NCBI GenBank assembly: GCA_016210825.1 | Contig: JACQTM010000215.1 | Coordinates: 1-17,198 of the forward strand | Length of the DNA: 17,198 bases | Direction of reading: 5' to 3' | Source: Hyphomicrobiales bacterium | GTDB taxonomy: Bacteria > Pseudomonadota > Alphaproteobacteria > Rhizobiales > Xanthobacteraceae | Shown: positions 6,923 to 13,919 of the stretch, piece by piece | How the letters are laid out: each line of letters starts with the position of its first letter | How positions within the stretch are numbered: the stretch's first letter is position 1 | Notes under the pieces: model-generated | Seen by the model: the letters and a program-made list of their open reading frames with translations, nothing else | Told to the model about the DNA's origin: nothing | The model's database searches: none | Made by a program: the position numbers and the translations under genes

Positions 6923-7525
6923 ATGGTCGCATCAAGGCAAACGAGCGCAGCCGTCCAATCCGACGGGCGTAAAAGATGGCGGTCCGGCGCAACCCGCGCC
7001 GGGCGCCATGTGTTTGCCGCGGTCGTAATTGCGATAGTCGCGGGATTGGCGGGTGTGACGGATTTGCTTGCGGCGGGCGAGGTCTCAAGCGGCCAAGCCA
7101 GCGGCCTGCCGGTTCCGCGTTATGTCAGTCTGAAAGCCGATCGCGTTAATGTACGCATCGGGCCGACGAAAGATCATGACGTGGCCTGGGTTTATACGCG
7201 GGCGGCATTGCCGGTGGAAATCACCGCCGAGTCGGAGAATTGGCGGCGTATCCGCGATTGGGAAGGGGCCGAAGGATGGGTTTACCACTCGCTGTTATCC
7301 GGCCGCCGCACAGCGATCGTCGCGCCAAAATCGAAACAGGAGCTCGTACCGTTGCACGCCGCCGCCGACACCAACAGCGCGGTGACCGCACGCTTACAGG
7401 CCGGCGTGACCGGAGCGGTGAAAGGCTGCAACGGTACGTGGTGCCGCATAAGCGGTGATAAGTTCGACGGTTGGATCGCGCAGGAACGCCTCTGGGGTGT
7501 CTATCCGAACGAAAAGATCGAATAA
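6923..7525 (+). CDS. Exported bacterial SH3-repeat protein
   Basis: 200 residues. A basic N-terminus (GRKRWRSGATRAGRH) precedes a hydrophobic stretch (VFAAVVIAIVAGLAGV, about 30-45) that acts as a signal peptide or membrane anchor. Two SH3_3/SH3_4-like units follow. The first (about 65-127) opens YVSLKADRVNVRIGPTKDHDVAWVY and closes EGAEGWVYHSLLSG. The second (about 135-197) closes DKFDGWIAQERLWGVYP and has two cysteines (GCNGTWCRI) that could form a disulphide. Bacterial SH3 units often bind peptidoglycan or peptides in the envelope. The gene is divergent from the dehydrogenase gene (130-base gap) and convergent with irr. No enzymatic domain is present. The ribosome site before the ATG is poor, so the start is less sure. 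Confidence 0.85.
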   Translation: MVASRQTSAAVQSDGRKRWRSGATRAGRHVFAAVVIAIVAGLAGVTDLLAAGEVSSGQASGLPVPRYVSLKADRVNVRIGPTKDHDVAWVYTRAALPVEITAESENWRRIRDWEGAEGWVYHSLLSGRRTAIVAPKSKQELVPLHAAADTNSAVTARLQAGVTGAVKGCNGTWCRISGDKFDGWIAQERLWGVYPNEKIE

Positions 7526-7584
7526 GTGCTCTGGCTTTGGGACCAGATCGCAGTGCAGGACCGACCGAAATTCAGGATGCAATG

Positions 7585-7601
7585 AGCGCCGATGCGGCGC
7601 T
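7585..7601. terminator. Hairpin between convergent SH3-protein and irr genes
   Basis: AGCGCCG, loop ATG, CGGCGCT: a perfect 7-bp GC-rich stem placed 60 bases after the SH3-protein stop and just past the irr stop. No T-run follows on either strand, so it is only a possible terminator. Confidence 0.35.
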
Positions 7602-7603
7602 GA

Positions 7604-8107
7604 TCAGCGCGCCTTGCTGCGCAGCCGCACAACAACATCGATGCGAGCAACCTCGTAACCATCGGGCGCCGTCGGCATCTTGTCCACAATCACGTCGGTG
7701 CCCGGAATATCGACTAACGCGTTCTGGCCTTCGACGAAGAAGTGATGGTGATCGGTCACGTTCGTATCGAAATAGGTCTTGGAGCCGTCAACCGCGATTT
7801 GCCGCAGCAAGCCGACCTCGGTGAACTGATGCAGCGTATTATAGATCGTCGCGAGCGACACTGGCACCTTGGCTTTGATCGCCTCCTCGTAAAGCATTTC
7901 CGCCGTCAGATGACGATCACCCTTGGCGAACAGAATCCAGCCGAGTGCCATGCGCTGACGCGTCGGGCGCAAGCCAACCTCGCGTAGCATCGATTTGACG
8001 TCGTGCCACGGGCAGCCGTTCAGATCGGTCGGCCGCCCCGCAAGCGGCCGTGCGCCGACCGTAGGATCGATCGGAGCGGAAAAAAGCATCGTTCGCGGCG
8101 TACTCAT
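7604..8107 (-). CDS. irr: Iron response regulator Irr (Fur family, haem-regulated)
   Basis: 167 residues from the ATG at 8105-8107; the open frame runs further upstream to 8218 but with non-homologous sequence. Irr is the main iron regulator of rhizobial alphaproteobacteria. It represses haem synthesis and controls iron uptake under iron limitation, and in Bradyrhizobium it is destroyed on binding haem. Visible: the haem regulatory motif GCPWHDV (31-37, Cys32), the winged helix with GLRPTRQRMALGWILF (45-60) and VSLATIYNTLHQF (83-95), and the histidine cluster DHHHFF (119-124), known in Irr as a second haem site. Both haem sites are kept, so haem-dependent turnover as in Bradyrhizobium is expected. 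The 20-25 residues before the haem motif are longer than in typical Irr, so initiation at Met7 (8087-8089) is possible. Divergent from fabA. Confidence 0.95.
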   Translation of the reverse strand: MSTPRTMLFSAPIDPTVGARPLAGRPTDLNGCPWHDVKSMLREVGLRPTRQRMALGWILFAKGDRHLTAEMLYEEAIKAKVPVSLATIYNTLHQFTEVGLLRQIAVDGSKTYFDTNVTDHHHFFVEGQNALVDIPGTDVIVDKMPTAPDGYEVARIDVVVRLRSKAR

Positions 8108-8154
8108 CGATCTGCCCAAATTACAGCAACGCGGATGCGGCTGCGCGAAATCAC

Positions 8155-8166
8155 TGCAATTGCAAT
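8155..8166. promoter_or_regulatory. Candidate operator in the irr/fabA intergenic region (TGCAAT direct repeat)
   Basis: TGCAAT occurs twice in tandem, and the first 10 bases (TGCAATTGCA) form a perfect palindrome. It lies about 50 bases upstream of the irr ATG. In Bradyrhizobium the Fur/Mur protein is known to bind direct hexamer repeats of similar sequence in the irr promoter. The 188-base gap between irr and fabA holds no other clear site, and I see no ICE box (TTTAGAA-type inverted repeat). Motif resemblance only. Confidence 0.35.
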
Positions 8167-8295
8167 CATATATGACCCCTCGGGCCACTTGCAACCAGCT
8201 CGCAACTATCATGCCCACTTTGCCCCATGGGCGATTGCTATGTTAGTTAAGCGACTTACGCGCCCAGCCGGGCGGCGCCAGCGAACGGGGCGGGA

Positions 8296-8826
8296 ATGCA
8301 GAAACGCCGGAGCAATTTCGCATACGAGGATCTATTGGCATGCGGCCGCGGCGAGTTGTTCGCCGAAGGTCCGCAATTGCCACTGCCGCCGATGCTGATG
8401 TTTGACCGTATTTCCGAGATTGCGGAACAGGGCGGCGAGCATGGCAAGGGGCTGGTGCGCGCGGAGCTCGATGTGAAGCCCGATCTTTGGTTTTTCCCAT
8501 GCCATTTTAAAGGCGATCCGGTGATGCCCGGCTGCCTCGGTCTCGATGCGCTGTGGCAATTGCTTGGATTTTTCCTCGGGTGGCTCGGCTCGCCAGGCCG
8601 CGGGCGCGCACTCGGCCTGGGCGAATTGAAATTTTCCGGCCAGGTGCTGCCGACGGTCAAGAAGGTCGTCTATGGCCTCGATATTAAGCGGGTGATGCGT
8701 TCCAAGCTCGTGCTCGGCATTGCCGATGGATGGTTGTCGGCCGATGGCTCCGTCATCTACCGGGCGATGGACCTCAAGGTCGGTCTGTTCCGCGATGAGC
8801 AGGCGGCAGAGCCCAGCGCCGCCTGA
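8296..8826 (+). CDS. fabA: 3-hydroxydecanoyl-ACP dehydratase/isomerase FabA
   Basis: 176 residues, normal FabA length. FabA dehydrates 3-hydroxydecanoyl-ACP and isomerises trans-2- to cis-3-decenoyl-ACP, the entry to anaerobic unsaturated fatty-acid synthesis in the cytoplasm. The catalytic residues are visible in FFPCHFKGDPVMPGCLGLDALWQ: His70 and Asp84. The early LPPMLMFDRI and the LGLGELKFSGQVLP strand are typical. A purine-rich GGGGCGGGA lies immediately before the ATG. It leads the run fabA-fabB-fabI (183 bases to fabB), with irr divergent upstream, an arrangement common in rhizobial genomes. Confidence 0.97.
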   Translation: MQKRRSNFAYEDLLACGRGELFAEGPQLPLPPMLMFDRISEIAEQGGEHGKGLVRAELDVKPDLWFFPCHFKGDPVMPGCLGLDALWQLLGFFLGWLGSPGRGRALGLGELKFSGQVLPTVKKVVYGLDIKRVMRSKLVLGIADGWLSADGSVIYRAMDLKVGLFRDEQAAEPSAA

Positions 8827-8850
8827 TTGCGGTCATGCTGCGTCACGATG

Positions 8851-8868
8851 CCGTCACCGGAATGACGG
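8851..8868. repeat. Small hairpin in the fabA-fabB gap
   Basis: CCGTCA, loop CCGGAA, TGACGG: a perfect 6-bp stem 24 bases after the fabA stop. No T-run follows. It may be a short palindromic repeat or an mRNA 3'-end stabiliser. Confidence 0.35.
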
Positions 8869-9009
8869 ACGGCTCCGGCTACTTGCGAAATTGCATAGAC
8901 CACGCCATGTGTGGCCCAATTCGTCTGTCGGGCAGGAAATCCGCCGAAAAAAGTGCGTGGATCGCACGCCGTCGTCGCAACCGATGAAGCAAATATCGAT
9001 GAGGCAAGC

Positions 9010-10227
9010 ATGAGACGGGTCGTGGTCACCGGGATGGGCATCGTTTCATCCATCGGCAACAACACCCAGGAAGTTCTCGCGAGCCTGCGAGAAGCGAAGT
9101 CGGGAATCGTGCGCGCGGACAAATACGCCGAGCTCGGCTTCCGCTGCCAGGTACATGGCGCGCCCACGCTCGATCCGAGCGAAGCCGTCGATCGCCGGGC
9201 GATGCGTTTCCTCGGTGGCGGCGCCGCCTGGAACCATGTCGCCATGGAGCAGGCGATCCGCGATGCGGGTCTTGAGGACAAGGACATCTCCAACGAGCGC
9301 AGTGGCATCATCATGGGGTCGGGCGGGCCGTCCACCCGCGCGATTGTCGAGGCCGCCGATACTGCGCGCAGCAAGGGCCCGAAGCGGGTCGGCCCCTTCG
9401 CCGTGCCGAAAGCGATGTCATCCACGGCATCGGCAACGCTCGCGACCTGGTTCAAGATCAAGGGCGTGAATTATTCAATCTCGTCCGCCTGCGCGACCTC
9501 CAATCATTGCATCGGCAACGCCGCCGAGATCATCCAGCTTGGCAAGCAGGATCTGATTTTCGCCGGCGGCAGCGAGGAACTGGATTGGACGCTATCGGTC
9601 CTGTTCGACGCCATGGGCGCGATGTCGTCGGGTTTCAACCAGACGCCGGATAAGGCCTCGCGCGCCTACGACAAGGATCGCGATGGCTTCGTCATCGCCG
9701 GCGGCGCCGGTGTGCTCGTGCTTGAGGAACTGGAGCATGCCAAGGCGCGCGGCGCGAAAATCTATGCCGAACTTGCGGGATACGGCGCCACATCGGACGG
9801 CCACGACATGGTCGCGCCCTCTGGCGAAGGCGCGGTGCGTTGCATGAAGATGGCGCTTTCGGCCGTGAAACCCGCGGTCGACTACATCAATCCGCACGCA
9901 ACCTCGACACCGATCGGCGACCTGAAAGAGATCGAGGCAGTTCGCGAGGTCTTCGGCGCCAAATGTCCGCCGATCGCCGCAACCAAGTCCCTGACCGGCC
10001 ATTCACTTGGGGCTGCGGGCGCACAGGAGGCGATCTACTCGCTGCTGATGATGAACAACGGCTTTATCTGCGAAAGCGCCAACATCGAGACCATGGATCC
10101 GGCCTTTACCGACATGCCGATCGTCCGCGAGCGCCGAGACAATGTCGCGCTCGGGTGTGTTTTGTCTAATTCCTTCGGTTTCGGCGGCACCAACGCTTCG
10201 GTTGTATTCAAGCGGCTGGACGCTTGA
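9010..10227 (+). CDS. fabB: 3-oxoacyl-ACP synthase I FabB
   Basis: 405 residues from the ATG at 9010, which has GAGG five bases upstream. The frame is open back to 8911, but the added residues do not match the family, which starts MRRVVVTGMGIVS. FabB condenses malonyl-ACP with acyl-ACP and elongates the cis-3-decenoyl product of FabA. The Cys-His-His triad is complete: Cys161 in SSACATSNHC, His296 in NPHATSTPIGD, His331 in SLTGHSLGAAG; Lys326 (ATKSLTG) is also present. The C-terminal SNSFGFGGTNASVVFKR is canonical. Adjacency to fabA favours FabB over FabF. Confidence 0.97.
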   Translation: MRRVVVTGMGIVSSIGNNTQEVLASLREAKSGIVRADKYAELGFRCQVHGAPTLDPSEAVDRRAMRFLGGGAAWNHVAMEQAIRDAGLEDKDISNERSGIIMGSGGPSTRAIVEAADTARSKGPKRVGPFAVPKAMSSTASATLATWFKIKGVNYSISSACATSNHCIGNAAEIIQLGKQDLIFAGGSEELDWTLSVLFDAMGAMSSGFNQTPDKASRAYDKDRDGFVIAGGAGVLVLEELEHAKARGAKIYAELAGYGATSDGHDMVAPSGEGAVRCMKMALSAVKPAVDYINPHATSTPIGDLKEIEAVREVFGAKCPPIAATKSLTGHSLGAAGAQEAIYSLLMMNNGFICESANIETMDPAFTDMPIVRERRDNVALGCVLSNSFGFGGTNASVVFKRLDA

Positions 10228-10304
10228 TTTTTTCCGCCCCAGGAAGGCGGGGGTATCCAATAAACGCGGGCTTGCCTTTTTCACCCTGATGCGGAGTTTA
10301 CTGG

Positions 10305-10326
10305 ATCGTCCGCCTTCGCGGACGAT
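10305..10326. repeat. Palindromic repeat in the fabB-fabI gap
   Basis: ATCGTCCGC, loop CTTC, GCGGACGAT: a perfect 9-bp stem, flanked by ctgg and gacat, 20 bases before the fabI ATG. The form 'tggatcg.ccgcnttcgcgg.cgatgaca' is reminiscent of REP-like elements scattered through Bradyrhizobium-type genomes. Lying just before the fabI ribosome site, it could influence fabI translation. Confidence 0.55.
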
Positions 10327-10345
10327 GACATTTCGTGGGGTTTGC

Positions 10346-11158
10346 ATGGCGGGGTTGATGCAGGGAAAGCGCGGGCTGGTCATGGGGGTCGCCAATGATC
10401 ACTCGATCGCCTGGGGGATTGCCAAAACGCTGGCCGGGCAGGGAGCGACGATGGCCTTCACCTATCAGGGCGAGGCGCTCGGCAAGCGCGTGAAGCCGCT
10501 TGCCGAATCCGTCGGCTCCAAGCTGGTCATGCCTTGCGATGTGGAGGACATCGGCACCGTCGATGCGGTATTCGGCGCATTGGCAAAGGAATGGGGTTCG
10601 CTCGATTTTCTCATCCACGCCATTGCGTTCTCGGATAAGAGCGAGCTCAAAGGCCGCTTCGCCGACACAACGCGCGAGAATTTCCTCCGCACCATGGTGA
10701 TCTCGTGCTTTGCTTTCACCGAAGCCGCAAAACGCGCCGCGGCGCTGATGCCGAACGGTGGAGCAATGCTGACGCTGACCTATAACGGCGGGGATCGCGC
10801 CATGCCGAACTACAACGCCATGGGCCTCGCCAAGGCGGCCTTGGAGTCGAGCGTGCGTTACCTCGCGGTCGATTTCGGCGCTCAGCGCATTCGCGTCAAT
10901 GCGATCTCCGCCGGACCGATTCGCACACTCGCCGGCGCTGGAATTGGCGATGCGCGCGCGATGTTCGCCTTCCAGCAAAAGCATGCGCCACTCCATCGTG
11001 GCGTGACGCTCGAGGAGCTCGGCGGCGCCGGGCTCTATCTGCTCTCGGATCTCTCGACCGGCGTCACCGGCGAAATTCATTTCGTCGATGCTGGATACAA
11101 CGTCATCGCCATGCCGCAGCCGGATGCGCTCAAGAATGGCGACATGGACAGGGATTAG
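10346..11158 (+). CDS. fabI: Enoyl-ACP reductase (NADH) FabI
   Basis: 270 residues, usual FabI length. FabI performs the last step of each elongation cycle, reducing trans-2-enoyl-ACP. Visible: MQGKRGLVMGVANDHSIAWG with the FabI-type nucleotide motif, Tyr146 in LTYNGG, Tyr156 and Lys163 in MPNYNAMGLAKAALE, then RVNAISAGPIRTLAGAGI (divergent from classical SDRs but typical of FabI). The segment HAIAFSDK carries Ala where E. coli FabI has Gly93, a position linked to triclosan response; this Ala form is, from memory, common in alphaproteobacterial FabI. The ATG at 10346 has GTGGGG upstream; a second ATG at 10358 is possible. The gene ends in TAG, which bears on the pnp finding. Confidence 0.96.
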   Translation: MAGLMQGKRGLVMGVANDHSIAWGIAKTLAGQGATMAFTYQGEALGKRVKPLAESVGSKLVMPCDVEDIGTVDAVFGALAKEWGSLDFLIHAIAFSDKSELKGRFADTTRENFLRTMVISCFAFTEAAKRAAALMPNGGAMLTLTYNGGDRAMPNYNAMGLAKAALESSVRYLAVDFGAQRIRVNAISAGPIRTLAGAGIGDARAMFAFQQKHAPLHRGVTLEELGGAGLYLLSDLSTGVTGEIHFVDAGYNVIAMPQPDALKNGDMDRD

Positions 11159-11189
11159 GCAAGTTCGCTTGTAATCCGCGGAAAATAAA

Positions 11190-11213
11190 AAAGGCGGCCA
11201 TTGGGCTGCCTTT
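11190..11213. terminator. Bidirectional intrinsic terminator between fabI and pnp
   Basis: AAAGGCGGCC, loop ATTG, GGCTGCCTTT: a 10-bp stem with one G-T pair. A-runs precede it and a T-run follows it, so it reads as a rho-independent terminator on both strands, placed between the stops of the convergent fabI (11158) and pnp (11233) genes. Confidence 0.8.
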
Positions 11214-11232
11214 CTCATCCCATCGGGTTATC

Positions 11233-13395
11233 TCACTCGCCGGCCGCGGCATCGCGCTGCTGGCTCGCTTCCGCCTTCTGCTTGGCTTCCAGGTCTTCGC
11301 CGGTCTGTTGATCGACGACTTTCATCGACAGCCGTACCTTGCCGCGATCGTCGAAGCCAAGCAGCTTCACCTTCACCTTGTCGCCTTCCTTGACGACGTC
11401 GGAGGTCTTCTGCACCCGGCGCTGGGCGAGCTGGCTGATATGCACGAGCCCGTCCTTGGCGCCGAAGAAGTTCACGAAGGCGCCGAAATCCATCACCTTG
11501 ACCACCGTGCCCTCGTAGATGTGGCCGACCTCCGGATCGGAGGCGATCGATTTGATCCAATTGATCGCGGCCCTGATCGATTCCGCGTTGGCCGAGGCGA
11601 CCTTGACCGTACCGTCGTCCTCGACGTTGATCTTGGCGCCGGTCTTTTCCACGATCTCGCGGATCACCTTGCCGCCGGTGCCGATCACCTCGCGGATCTT
11701 GTCGGTCGGGATCTTGAGCGTTTCGATACGCGGCGCATGCTCACCGAGTTCGGCACGTGCCGCAGTGAGGGCCTTAGCCATCTCGCCAAGGATGTGCAGA
11801 CGCCCGTCCTTAGCCTGACCGAGTGCGATCTTCATGATCTCCTCGGTGATACCGGCGATCTTGATGTCCATCTGCAGCGAGGTGATGCCACCCTCGGTGC
11901 CGGCAACCTTGAAATCCATGTCGCCGAGGTGGTCCTCGTCGCCAAGGATATCGGAAAGCACCGCGTAGCGTTTGTCCTCGAGGATCAGGCCCATGGCGAT
12001 GCCCGCGGTCGCCCGCTTGAGCGGAACGCCCGCGTCCATCAGCGCCAACGACGTGCCGCACACAGTCGCCATCGACGACGAGCCGTTCGACTCGGTGATC
12101 TCCGACACCACGCGGATCGTATAAGGGAATTCTTCGCGCGACGGCAGCATCGGGCGAATGGCGCGCCAGGCTAGTTTGCCGTGGCCGATCTCGCGGCGGC
12201 CGGGCGCTCCGATCCGTCCAGTCTCGCCCACCGAGAATGGCGGGAAATTATAGTGCAGGAGGAACGTCTCCTTGTAGGTCCCGGTCAAGGCGTCGACGTA
12301 TTGCTCGTCCTCGCCGGTGCCGAGCGTCGCGACGACGAGCGCCTGGGTTTCGCCGCGGGAGAAAAGCGCGGAGCCGTGAGCACGCGGCTACACACCGACT
12401 TCGGAAACGATCTGGCGCACGGTCTTTACGTCGCGGCCATCGATGCGCTTGCCGGTGTCGAGGATGTTCCAGCGAACGATCTTGCCCTCGATCTCCTTGA
12501 AGACACCGGCGACTTGAAGCTTGTCGTAGGCCGGCTTTTCCACGCCCTCCAGGCAAAAATGCGCCATGACCTTGGCTTTGGCGGCATCCACCGCGATGTG
12601 ACGTTCCTGTTTTCCAGGAATCGCATAGGCTTTGCGTAAATCTTGCTCGACGATGCCGAGCATCTCTTTCTCCAACGCGCCGTGATCGGCGGGCTGGAAA
12701 TCGCGCGGCTCCTTCGCCGCCTTCTCGGCGAGGCGAATGATGGCGTCGATAACCGGTTGAAAATGGCGGTGACCGAACATTACGGCGCCAAGCATGACGT
12801 CCTCAGACAATTCCTTGGCTTCCGATTCCACCATCAGCACGGCGTCAGCAGTGCCGGCGACGACGAGATCGAGCTGACTCTCGGACATCTCGTCGAACTG
12901 CGGATTGAGCACGAATTCATCGTTGATGAAGCCGACACGGGCGGCGCCGATCGGCCCCATGAAGGGGGCGCCGGACAACGTCAACGCGGCAGAGGCCGCG
13001 ATCATCGCCACGATGTCGGGATCGTTCTCCAGATCGTGCGAGAGCGTCGTGACGATCACCTGCGTGTCGCAACGATAGCCGTCGGCGAATAGCGGACGGA
13101 TCGGCCGGTCGATCAGCCGGGACACTAGCGTTTCCTTTTCGGTCGGCCGGCCTTCGCGCTTGAAATAGCCGCCGGGAATGCGGCCCGCGGCATAGGTTTT
13201 TTCTTGGTAATTGCAGGTCAGCGGCAGAAAATCGATGCCCGCTTTCGGCTCCTTGGCCGAAACCACGGTCGCAATAACGGTCGACTCGCCGTAGGTCGCG
13301 AGAACCGCGCCGTCAGCCTGCCGCGCTATTTTGCCGGTCTCGAGGGTGAGCTTGCGCCCGCCCCAGTCGAGCTCAACGCGATGAATATCGAACAT
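11233..13395 (-). pseudogene. pnp: Polyribonucleotide nucleotidyltransferase (PNPase) gene with an in-frame UAG
   Basis: The gene spans 721 codons including the final TGA, close to the family's usual 700-720 residues. PNPase degrades RNA 3'-5' with phosphate and is part of the degradosome. The first RNase PH domain (from MFDIHRVELDWGGRKL) and the helical linker are intact up to RQIVSEVGV. Codon 336 (12388-12390) is TAG where the family has Leu in VGVLPRAHGS. The same frame then continues without a break: PRAHGSALFSRGETQALVV, YKETFLLHYNFPPFSVGE, catalytic-site DILGDEDHLGDMDFK, the KH domain (IREVIGTGGKVI) and S1 domain (YEGTVVKVMDFGAFVNF), ending DAAAGE. One base change (TTG to TAG) explains it. 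As written, the product is a 335-residue fragment lacking the catalytic second RNase PH domain and both RNA-binding domains. No decay is seen elsewhere, so it is a very recent mutation or a sequence error. Confidence 0.92.
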
Positions 13396-13611
13396 TTGTA
13401 TTTTCTCTCATGGTTTTTGGGATTCCCAGAAAGCCATGAGCAAGATGGCGAGAGGCTATTTCGCGCGATTGCGCCGCGGACTGAAATAGCATCCAGCGAT
13501 CCTGCCATGGCTTCCGCATCCCTGGCTTTTTGACGGAGGGGAACCGGATGTTCCGATCCGATGCCGGCATCATTGCCGGGCTTCGATAGCGGGCGTTTTA
13601 TGCCCACCCAC
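13396..13611 (-). promoter_or_regulatory. pnp leader region with stem-loops
   Basis: The 252 bases between rpsO and pnp hold no gene. After the rpsO terminator comes a 6-bp stem (CCGGCA/TGCCGG, 13564-13579), and next to pnp a long two-part hairpin at 13407-13440: CTCATGG pairs with CCATGAG, with an inner TGGGA/TCCCA stem and A/T pairs between. Its base ends 11 bases before the ATG, so the GAGAGA ribosome site sits at its foot. In E. coli, pnp is autoregulated through RNase III cleavage of a leader hairpin followed by PNPase attack; this hairpin is a candidate for the same control. Confidence 0.5.
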
Positions 13612-13638
13612 AAAAGCGCGCGAGGCCTCCCGCGCGCG
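13612..13638 (-). terminator. Intrinsic terminator after rpsO
   Basis: On the minus strand GCGCGCG, a loop of about 8 bases, CGCGCGC and then TTTT. The stem lies 10 bases past the rpsO stop. It separates the infB-rbfA-truB-rpsO unit from pnp, perhaps only partly, as in other bacteria. Confidence 0.75.
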
Positions 13639-13647
13639 AAATTGTCG

Positions 13648-13917
13648 TTAGCGGCGGATGTTGAGCCGCTCGATCAAGCTCTTATAGCGGGCTTCGTCCA
13701 TGCGCCGGATGTAATCAAGAAGTTGGCGGCGCTGGGATACGAGCTTAAGCAGCCCGCGACGCGAATGATTATCGTTCACGTGCGTCTTGAAATGCTCTGT
13801 CAGGTTGTTGATGCGCTCGGAAAGGATCGCAACCTGAACTTCCGGCGAACCTGTGTCGCCGGATTTCGTCGCATATGTCTTGATGACTTCCGCCTTGCGG
13901 CCGGTCGTTATCGACAT
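13648..13917 (-). CDS. rpsO: 30S ribosomal protein S15
   Basis: 89 residues, exactly the family length. S15 binds the 16S rRNA central domain early in 30S assembly. The sequence begins MSITTGRKAEVIKTYATKSGDTGSPEVQVA and contains the conserved HVNDNHSRRGLLKLVSQRRQLLDYI (about residues 46-70) with the rRNA-binding His/Asp/Ser loop and basic helix. The truB TGA ends 2 bases before its ATG, so the two are translationally close; AGGT lies about 9 bases upstream. A GC-rich terminator follows. Confidence 0.98.
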   Translation of the reverse strand: MSITTGRKAEVIKTYATKSGDTGSPEVQVAILSERINNLTEHFKTHVNDNHSRRGLLKLVSQRRQLLDYIRRMDEARYKSLIERLNIRR

Positions 13918-13919
13918 CG

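Noticed and set aside
10227..10250. T6 run and CCGCC/GGCGG sequence right after fabB, as a terminator
   Set aside because: The T-run precedes the weak stem on the plus strand instead of following it, so it does not form an intrinsic terminator for fabB.
10298..11218. 306-codon open frame on the minus strand
   Set aside because: Antisense to fabI, which carries all expected catalytic residues.
11308..12174. 288-codon open frame on the plus strand
   Set aside because: Antisense to the KH/S1 half of pnp; His/Leu/Asp-rich and unlike known proteins.
11233..12288. Separate gene for the C-terminal half of PNPase (split pnp)
   Set aside because: The only start after the UAG is a TTG inside a conserved segment with no ribosome site. 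The bases between the UAG and this TTG still encode conserved PNPase sequence (PRAHGSALFSRGETQ), so this is one gene with a nonsense codon.
12388..12390. UAG read as an amino acid through a changed genetic code
   Set aside because: fabI and the 336-1613 gene end in UAG at positions where their families end, so UAG works as a stop in this genome.
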